Positions 28,624-32,912 of a DNA stretch of 32,912 bases are shown here, piece by piece. Below the pieces are notes generated by a model. It was not told where the DNA came from. It did no database searches and saw only the letters and a list, made by a program, of their open reading frames with translations. A program made the translations under genes and the position numbers. Source of the DNA: Anaerolineales bacterium (GTDB lineage Bacteria > Chloroflexota > Anaerolineae > Anaerolineales > RBG-16-64-43); NCBI GenBank assembly GCA_016928575.1, contig JAFGKK010000121.1, positions 1 through 32,912 of the forward strand. Reading direction: 5' to 3'. The first letter of the stretch is position 1. Each line of letters starts with the position of its first letter.

Positions 28624-28657
28624 GGGCGGTCCCGGCGCAAACCCCGCGCCTGATACG

Positions 28658-28686
28658 AATATAACCTTGGCGCGGAGCGGTGTCAA
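28658..28686 (-). promoter_or_regulatory. Consensus sigma-70-type promoter for the DarA-like/MFS operon
   Basis: On the minus strand TTGACA (28686-28681) and TATATT (28663-28658) are separated by exactly 17 bases. Transcription would start near 28651, giving a leader of about 28 bases to the ATG at 28623. This is the best promoter match in the window. Confidence 0.7.
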
Positions 28687-29083
28687 TCGAAAACGGAGGG
28701 GCATTTCTGCGGCGGACGGACCGCCTCCACGCCGTCGAAAATACCCCCGCGGCGGCGGGATGAGGGATTCGGATGCGGATTCGTCCGGAGGCGGTATACC
28801 CACCCGGATGGGCGCCAGGATGATCGCCGTTGCCGGGGCGCTGGGGAAACGATGGAAAATCCGAGGCCATCGCCCAATTTCGGCGCCGCCCGAAAGCCTG
28901 CGCGGATCATGTGGATTTCCCTTGGGGGGAGCGACGAATGCCGGCGGGTACGATGGGGCTCCTGCAAAACGGCGGATCGCGCCGGCGTCCGGGGCGTCCC
29001 GGTGCGGAAACGGCGCAGCGTCCTATTCAGGATTCGGGTAGAATAACCGCAAGGGAATCGAAGCCGTTCTCCGGCGAGGGCGA
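28687..29083. other. Divergent intergenic region, no gene seen
   Basis: About 400 bases lie between the minus-strand promoter at 28658-28686 and the hydrolase-like gene at 29084. The only further signal is TAGAAT at 29039-29044 on the plus strand, about 40 bases before the ATG at 29084. Short open frames on both strands lack ribosome sites and resemble no family. Confidence 0.45.
29039..29044 (+). promoter_or_regulatory. Candidate -10 box for the downstream hydrolase-like gene
   Basis: TAGAAT lies about 40 bases before the ATG at 29084, leaving a leader of roughly 33 bases with GAGGG close to the start. The -35 region is not recognisable. Confidence 0.4.
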
Positions 29084-29722
29084 ATGAACGCGGAAGCGTT
29101 GTTGGACATCACCGACATCTCCCTGTTGATGATCGAAGAGCGCCCGAAAAAAAGCGTCGTGGTCGCCGTCCCGCACCACGCACCGGCGGGGAAGGAAATC
29201 CTCCCCTGCCTGGAACACCAGGAAGCGGACGAGAACGCCGGATTCCTGGGCCGCTACCTGGCCGAACGCCTCAACTGCTGCAGCGTGATCGCCTGCAATT
29301 ATCCGGTGGATTCCAACAAGTTTTTCCGCAGCGATTACTCGATGCAGATCGCCGCCTGGAATCCGAAAGTGCTGGTGGAGATACACGGCCACAGCGGCCG
29401 GAAGGCCAAAGCCGCCGTCGAGATATCCTCGGGGGGCGGGGGAAGCGCCGTCCACGCCAAACTCCTGGCGGAGAAACTGGCGGAGGCGTTCCAGGAACAC
29501 GAGGCCCTGCGGGCCTTCACCGTGTGCGGGGATTACGAGGCGATCTTCTACAAGGCCAGCGGTACGGTGACGATCACGGACGGACGCTGGGTGGGCTATC
29601 ACATCGAACTGCCGCCGAACCTGCGCAAGATGATCGAGGGTATGGACACCAAACCGCCCAAGGCGGGGTACGCCTTCTGCGACGCGTTGGCGCGGGCGCT
29701 GCAGGAAATCCACAAGCTGTAA
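29084..29722 (+). CDS. Possible N-formylglutamate-deformylase-like metallohydrolase
   Basis: The 212-residue soluble protein has spaced histidine and acidic motifs reminiscent of the FGase/M14-like fold: VAVPHHAPAGKE near residue 30, EADENAGFLGRYLAERL, then NYPVDSNKFFRSDY, then LVEIHGHSGRKAK and VEISSG. The His-His, Asp-Glu and E-x-H-x-H groups could form a zinc site, but this is pattern-based and I would not exclude an unrelated family. Substrate is unknown. The ATG follows GAGGG by three bases. It stands alone between the divergent DarA-like operon and the PadR unit. Confidence 0.55.
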   Translation: MNAEALLDITDISLLMIEERPKKSVVVAVPHHAPAGKEILPCLEHQEADENAGFLGRYLAERLNCCSVIACNYPVDSNKFFRSDYSMQIAAWNPKVLVEIHGHSGRKAKAAVEISSGGGGSAVHAKLLAEKLAEAFQEHEALRAFTVCGDYEAIFYKASGTVTITDGRWVGYHIELPPNLRKMIEGMDTKPPKAGYAFCDALARALQEIHKL

Positions 29723-29859
29723 GCGCGCTTCCCCGGACGCAGTCTTTTTTTCCTCCCTTTCTCGAAACCCGGTTGGTTGCCTCTCTCCCGTAGGAAAATT
29801 TTGGTTTCCTGCTTGGGAATGACGGACGCCTCGGCATGGGGGCAAAAGGGCGGCAGGGT

Positions 29860-29905
29860 TTGACAAACGTCCTTCCCGGAGGCAATATGACGTAGTACGA
29901 CATAT
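29860..29905 (+). promoter_or_regulatory. Promoter region and palindromic operator upstream of padR-type gene
   Basis: TTGACA occurs at 29860-29865. From 29885 to 29905 lies a near-perfect 21-base palindrome, arms ATATGACGTA and TACGACATAT around a central G (one mismatched pair). The palindrome covers the expected -10 and start region, so a protein bound there would block transcription. PadR-family regulators commonly repress their own operons by binding such dyads. The -10 hexamer itself is weak (CAATAT at 17-base spacing). Confidence 0.6.
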
Positions 29906-29944
29906 CGCAAGGCGCCATAACGGCGGCGCGGGAGGGCGCAATCC

Positions 29945-30292
29945 ATGACGCCAACCGGGGAGAATTCAAACGGACCGCTGACCGAAGCGGCGTTCTACAT
30001 CCTGTTGAGCCTGGCCCCCGGGCCCAGGCATGGATACGCGATCCTCAAGGGAGTCGAGGGGCTCAGCCAGGGGAGGATTCGCTTAAGCACCGGCACGCTG
30101 TACGGCGGGCTGAAGCGCTTCCTGGAAAGCGAATGGATCCGCCGGGTTCCCGGGAAGGACGGCGGAACAACCGACCGGCCGCGGAAAGCCTATGCCCTGA
30201 CCGGGAAAGACCGGCAAATATTGACCGCGGAAATCGCGCGCCTGCAGAACCTGGTCCGCACGGCGCGGATCCGTACGGCGCGGGCGGAATGA
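29945..30292 (+). CDS. PadR-family transcriptional regulator
   Basis: The 115-residue protein is a typical short PadR: LTEAAFYILLSLAPGPRHGYAI, then RLSTGTLYGGLKRFLESEWI, then RPRKAYALTGKDRQIL and a C-terminal dimerisation helix. The winged helix binds palindromic DNA, usually as a repressor released by a small molecule. GGGAGG lies about eight bases before the ATG. Its stop overlaps the ATG of the next small gene (ATGA). The palindrome at 29885-29905 is its probable autoregulatory site. Confidence 0.93.
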   Translation: MTPTGENSNGPLTEAAFYILLSLAPGPRHGYAILKGVEGLSQGRIRLSTGTLYGGLKRFLESEWIRRVPGKDGGTTDRPRKAYALTGKDRQILTAEIARLQNLVRTARIRTARAE

Positions 30293-30498
30293 ATACAGCG
30301 GTGGGGATTGCGGAACGGATTTTCGTCGCGCTTCTCGGGGCGTACCCCGCCGCTTTCCGGGAAAGCTTCGATTCGGAAATGCGGGAGATGTTTTCCGAGA
30401 GCGTGTGCCGGGCGGCCGACCGGGGAATCCTACCGTTTCTGGCGGTCGTACTCCGCGAACTGGGAGACCTGCCGGTGAATGTGCTCGCGGAACATTGA
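30289..30498 (+). CDS. Small PadR-linked protein of unknown function
   Basis: The 69-residue protein starts at the ATG overlapping the PadR stop. Its motifs, LLGAYPAAFRESFDSEMREMF and LRELGDLPVNVLAEH, resemble the N-terminal part of a family that commonly follows PadR genes (YP-x-x-FR-x-x-x-x-x-EM). Usually that part is followed by membrane segments in the same protein. Here it ends after the LPVNVLAEH segment, just before a separate membrane-protein frame, so it may be a naturally short member or a split gene. It likely functions with PadR's regulated target; the function is not known. Confidence 0.7.
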   Translation: MNTAVGIAERIFVALLGAYPAAFRESFDSEMREMFSESVCRAADRGILPFLAVVLRELGDLPVNVLAEH

Positions 30499-30554
30499 GG
30501 GGCTAATGCCATGCAAACCCTGCAGATGTCGCAACCGATCGTACGCCCGGTCTG

Positions 30555-31601
30555 GTGGGGGCCGTCGGATTCGGACGCGGCGCGGCGCTGGTCAACGCGG
30601 TAAACACACTGCTTTCCCTGCGGCCGTCGGAAGGGATAGCCGCCCTGGCGGGGGAGGAACGCTTCTGGGGCGAGTTCCTGGGTTACGCGATCATGGGCGG
30701 ACTGGGCGGATTGCTGTTCGCCCTGGTCTGCAAGCGGCCGGACAAAGCCAAACTCTTCTTCAATGGGGGATCCCTGGGCTTCCTGGCCGGGCATTTCCTG
30801 TGGTGCGCGGCAATGCTCGGCTCCAGCATTCTCATGATCACAGTCGGATGGATGGAAGATCCGGCGGGTCTGGTGATGGCGGCGGTGCATTGGACCGACT
30901 TGATGTTCATGTTCGCCGCGACAGGCCTGGCGATCGGTTTTTTCTCGCGCAGCGGACGGCTGGCTGCCCAGTTGGCCGGCAGCGGCGCGTTTGGCGCCGG
31001 GCTCGGATTGCTGCTCGGGGCGGCGTTCTGCGGCGCAGTTTCGCTGATCGGCGGATCCGCGGCCGGGCGGATCGCGTTGATCACGGCCGTCACCTTCGCG
31101 GTGAACGGCATCAGCGCGATCCTGGGCGGCGTGCTGCTCGGCCGGGCGATCGGCAAGGCCGGCGGCGCTCCGGCTCCGAAGTCCGCCCGAGCGAGTCGTC
31201 TGATCGGACCTCCCCGGACCGCCCGGCCTTTGCCGCGGCGATCCTTTTTTCGCCGCCGTCGGGCCGGACGCGCCTCCCGGAGGTTCAATCCCGGCGGGCA
31301 TTCGAGTACAATGCCTCCGGCGCCGCGGCCCGCCGTTCGGCCTGTGCGAGGATCCCCTGCGCCGCGACCGACGGTTTTTGGAAATGTTGAAAAAATTCTT
31401 CAAGCGGACTCCGGTGTACCCTTTCTTTCGGGATGCGAGGATCCTGTTGCGCTGGACGGCGGCCGGGAAGCCAGCCCCGCCGCCGCATCTGGTCAAACAA
31501 CGCGTCCTCCGGCAGTACGCCCGCCGGCGGCGGTTGCGGGTGCTGGTGGAGACCGGAACCTACCGCGGCGACATGGTCGACGCGGTCAAAAGGGATTTTG
31601 A
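30555..31601 (+). CDS. Multi-pass membrane protein, likely frameshifted at both ends
   Basis: About 210 residues of this frame form five or six convincing membrane segments (for example FLGYAIMGGLGGLLFALVC and ITAVTFAVNGISAILGGVLLG). The first in-frame start is a GTG at 30555 without a ribosome site. A better start is the ATG at 30511, with GAGGGG eight bases upstream, but it is in another frame. Adding one base to the G5 run at 30557-30561 would join the two into MQTLQM...RPVWWGAVGFGRG. After about residue 215 the sequence turns into Arg/Pro-rich low-complexity residues and overlaps the next gene by about 220 bases, so the true C-terminus probably lies near 31180-31210. Function unknown; it probably belongs to the PadR operon. 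Confidence 0.55.
   Translation: MGAVGFGRGAALVNAVNTLLSLRPSEGIAALAGEERFWGEFLGYAIMGGLGGLLFALVCKRPDKAKLFFNGGSLGFLAGHFLWCAAMLGSSILMITVGWMEDPAGLVMAAVHWTDLMFMFAATGLAIGFFSRSGRLAAQLAGSGAFGAGLGLLLGAAFCGAVSLIGGSAAGRIALITAVTFAVNGISAILGGVLLGRAIGKAGGAPAPKSARASRLIGPPRTARPLPRRSFFRRRRAGRASRRFNPGGHSSTMPPAPRPAVRPVRGSPAPRPTVFGNVEKILQADSGVPFLSGCEDPVALDGGREASPAAASGQTTRPPAVRPPAAVAGAGGDRNLPRRHGRRGQKGF
31307..31312 (+). promoter_or_regulatory. Candidate -10 box for the methyltransferase-like gene
   Basis: TACAAT occurs about 70 bases before the ATG at 31384, within the doubtful C-terminal part of the upstream frame. A separate promoter here supports the idea that the upstream frame does not really extend to 31601. 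Confidence 0.4.
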
Positions 31602-32016
31602 GCGGGTGTATTCGATCGAATTGGGAGAGGAGCTGTTCCGCGCGGCGCAGCGGCGGTTCGCCGGCGCGCCGAACGTCGTCCTCCTGCAAGGCGACAGCGG
31701 CGGGGTGTTGCCCGACCTGCTCAAGCAAATCGACCGGCCGGCGCTCTTCTGGCTCGACAGCCACTACTCGGACGCGGACACGGTGCGCAGCGGCCTGATC
31801 ACGCCCATCCGCCAAGAACTCGAGAGCATCCTGAAGCATCCGCTGGCGCACCGACACGTCATTCTGATCGATGACGCCCGGCTGTTCAACGGCGAGGACG
31901 ACTACCCGGCGCTGGAATCCATCCGCGCGGTCGCGCGCGATGCCGGATTCGAGCACTGCGACGTCGAGGACGACATCATCCGCATATGGAACGGCGCGGA
32001 GCGCGCCCGGCGATGA
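31384..32016 (+). CDS. SAM-dependent methyltransferase-like protein
   Basis: The 210-residue protein has a class I methyltransferase-like core. LRVLVETGTYRGDMVDAV is the cofactor-binding loop (E-T-G-T-x-x-G), YSIELGEELF the acidic second strand, VVLLQGDSGGVLPDL the third, and LFWLDSHYS the catalytic strand. HVILIDDARLFNG and YPALESIRAVA follow near the C-terminus. Similar proteins are often annotated only as hypothetical or as methyltransferases of surface-polysaccharide loci; the substrate is not evident. A TTG at 31378 two codons earlier is an alternative start. The stop overlaps the ATG of the next gene (ATGA), so the two are likely coexpressed. Confidence 0.7.
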   Translation: MLKKFFKRTPVYPFFRDARILLRWTAAGKPAPPPHLVKQRVLRQYARRRRLRVLVETGTYRGDMVDAVKRDFERVYSIELGEELFRAAQRRFAGAPNVVLLQGDSGGVLPDLLKQIDRPALFWLDSHYSDADTVRSGLITPIRQELESILKHPLAHRHVILIDDARLFNGEDDYPALESIRAVARDAGFEHCDVEDDIIRIWNGAERARR

Positions 32017-32669
32017 GGCGCAATCCCGGCAAAGCCTGGGTGGATTTCGAACGCCGGTCGACCGCGCGTGAGCGCCGGATCCTCGACGGATTGACGACCC
32101 CGGAACGCCTGCAAGCCTTCCTCGACCGAATCCCCTACCGCGGGGAAGACCGATACCGCTGTCCGCTGAGCTTTCTCCGCGATCGGCGGGGCCATTGCTA
32201 CGACGGCGCGGTTTTCGCGGCGATGGCGCTCGGGCGGATGGGGCATCCGCCGCGGATCGTGGAATTGCTTCCCAACCGGCGGGACGACGACCACATCCTG
32301 GCCGTTTACAGGCGCGACGGCTGCTGGGGGGCGGTCGCCCACTCCAACTTCACCGGCCTGCGCTACCGCGAGCCGGTGTTCCGCGACCTGCGCGAATTGG
32401 TGATGTCGTACTTCGAGGATTTTTTCAACGTCGAGGGTGAAAAGACTCTGCGGGGCTTCACCCGGCCCCTCAACCTGGAGGTCTTCGATTCGCACCTTTG
32501 GATGACCCGGGATGACGCGATGAAGGCCATCGCCAAGGGATTGGACCGGACCGCGAAGCGAGGAATCCTCAGCCCACGGATGATCCGCCGGTTGGCGCGG
32601 GTGGATGAACGGACCCGCCGCGCCGGATTGGCAGGCGCGGTGCGATCCGGTTTATTCACACCGCGATGA
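32013..32669 (+). CDS. Small transglutaminase-like cysteine protein
   Basis: The 218-residue protein contains a transglutaminase-like triad: C62 in RGHCYDGAVFAAMAL, H94 in DDDHILAVY, and N112 in AHSNF as candidate third residue. The N-terminal segment contains LDGLTTPERLQAFLDRIPY and the C-terminal part is basic and helical. There is no signal peptide, so it acts in the cytoplasm. Its ATG overlaps the methyltransferase-like stop, implying a joint function. I base the family on motif order and spacing; the reaction (amide hydrolysis, crosslinking or none) is unknown. Confidence 0.65.
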   Translation: MRRNPGKAWVDFERRSTARERRILDGLTTPERLQAFLDRIPYRGEDRYRCPLSFLRDRRGHCYDGAVFAAMALGRMGHPPRIVELLPNRRDDDHILAVYRRDGCWGAVAHSNFTGLRYREPVFRDLRELVMSYFEDFFNVEGEKTLRGFTRPLNLEVFDSHLWMTRDDAMKAIAKGLDRTAKRGILSPRMIRRLARVDERTRRAGLAGAVRSGLFTPR

Positions 32670-32721
32670 TTCGGCGCTTTTCCATCTTCGTGGCAATGTC
32701 CGGATGAGGCCAAGGTCGCGA

Positions 32722-32912
32722 GAAGATTTTCGACCGCAAAGGGCACAGAGGGCACAAAAGAAAATCCTAGGTGCCCTTTGTGTTCTTTGTGGCAAAATGG
32801 CCGGAAGAATTTGCTAACCACAAAAGGCACAGAGGGCACAAAGTCAAACCCTATGTGCCCTTTGTGTTCTCTGTGGCTAAAGAGGTCAGAAGGATTTTCT
32901 CGCCACAAAGGG
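32722..32912. repeat. Tandem hairpin repeats, about 82-85 bp each, running off the window
   Basis: Three units begin at 32722, 32804 and 32889, each with GAAG(A/G)-(A/T)-TTT, a few bases, then a (C)CGCAAAGGG or CCACAAAAGG arm. In units one and two the arm (GGGCACAGAGGGCACA-like) is followed by its inverted copy GTGCCCTTTGTGTTCTNTGTGG, making long hairpins. The third is cut by the window end. The repeats yield a spurious minus-strand reading with EHKGH...GFDFVPSVPF peptides, which I recall from misannotated frames in other environmental genomes. Whether this is a mobile or a structural repeat is not clear. Only one unit lacks an intact left arm (unit one has CGCAAAGGG instead of CCACAAAGG). 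Confidence 0.8.

Noticed and set aside
29719-29751. Possible terminator after the hydrolase-like gene (AAGCGCGCTT then seven T)
   Set aside because: The palindrome has no loop and lies 14 bases from the T-run, so no proper stem precedes it.
32363-32908. 181-codon minus-strand frame containing EHKGH/VPSVPF peptides
   Set aside because: Its start and middle are translated repeat DNA and its remainder is antisense to the transglutaminase-like gene.
32722-32912. Possible CRISPR array
   Set aside because: Units are long inverted repeats with nearly identical spacers, not short direct repeats separated by unique spacers.

Overview
The window looks like a fragment of a high-GC environmental genome, most likely an Anaerolineae-type member of the Chloroflexota. 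This placement is an inference. It rests on the gene repertoire (orphan TadE/TadG modules, a long Thr/Pro-rich tail of the TPT/TRT kind, DUF58 plus transglutaminase, FHA plus PP2C) and on a recurring TA(C/G)AAT box placed directly in front of start codons. There is no rRNA, tRNA or marker phylogeny here to confirm it.

Layout, left to right. Positions 1-364 are intergenic, with a perfect hairpin and G-quadruplex-like runs. On the minus strand follow an unrecognised membrane protein and carB (carbamoyl-phosphate synthase large subunit). Positions 4677-5477 hold the carB leader and promoter, a very regular G-run, and a 278-bp MITE-like element with imperfect terminal inverted repeats. Next is a visibly AT-richer patch with an orphan membrane protein (5478-6152). 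A DUF58 protein and a transglutaminase follow with overlapping start and stop. They face a minus-strand pair, an aminotransferase and a membrane protein. A glycosidase-like protein is transcribed divergently from the aminotransferase.

Positions 15834-19891 form a three-gene TadE / TadG-vWA / TadE cluster ending in a strong terminator. It is followed at once by a membrane histidine kinase and OmpR-type regulator. After a 587-bp gap with a long hairpin comes an FHA/vWA-like membrane protein overlapping a PP2C phosphatase. On the minus strand a consensus promoter drives two small DarA/PstA-like (putative cyclic-di-AMP receptor) paralogues and an MFS transporter. The right end holds an FGase-like hydrolase candidate, a PadR regulator with a palindromic operator, a small protein and a membrane protein with a suspected frameshift. 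Last are a SAM-methyltransferase-like protein coupled to a small transglutaminase-like protein, and tandem hairpin repeats running off the end.

How the parts may work together: the cell-surface theme (Tad proteins, sensor kinase, transglutaminases, FHA/phosphatase) dominates, but no complete pilus machine, protein kinase or MoxR ATPase is present in the window. The most notable items are the DarA-like pair with its MFS partner, the TadE-TadG-TadE module with a roughly 265-residue cationic Thr tail, and the repeated start-proximal TA(C/G)AAT boxes that suggest leaderless or nearly leaderless mRNAs.
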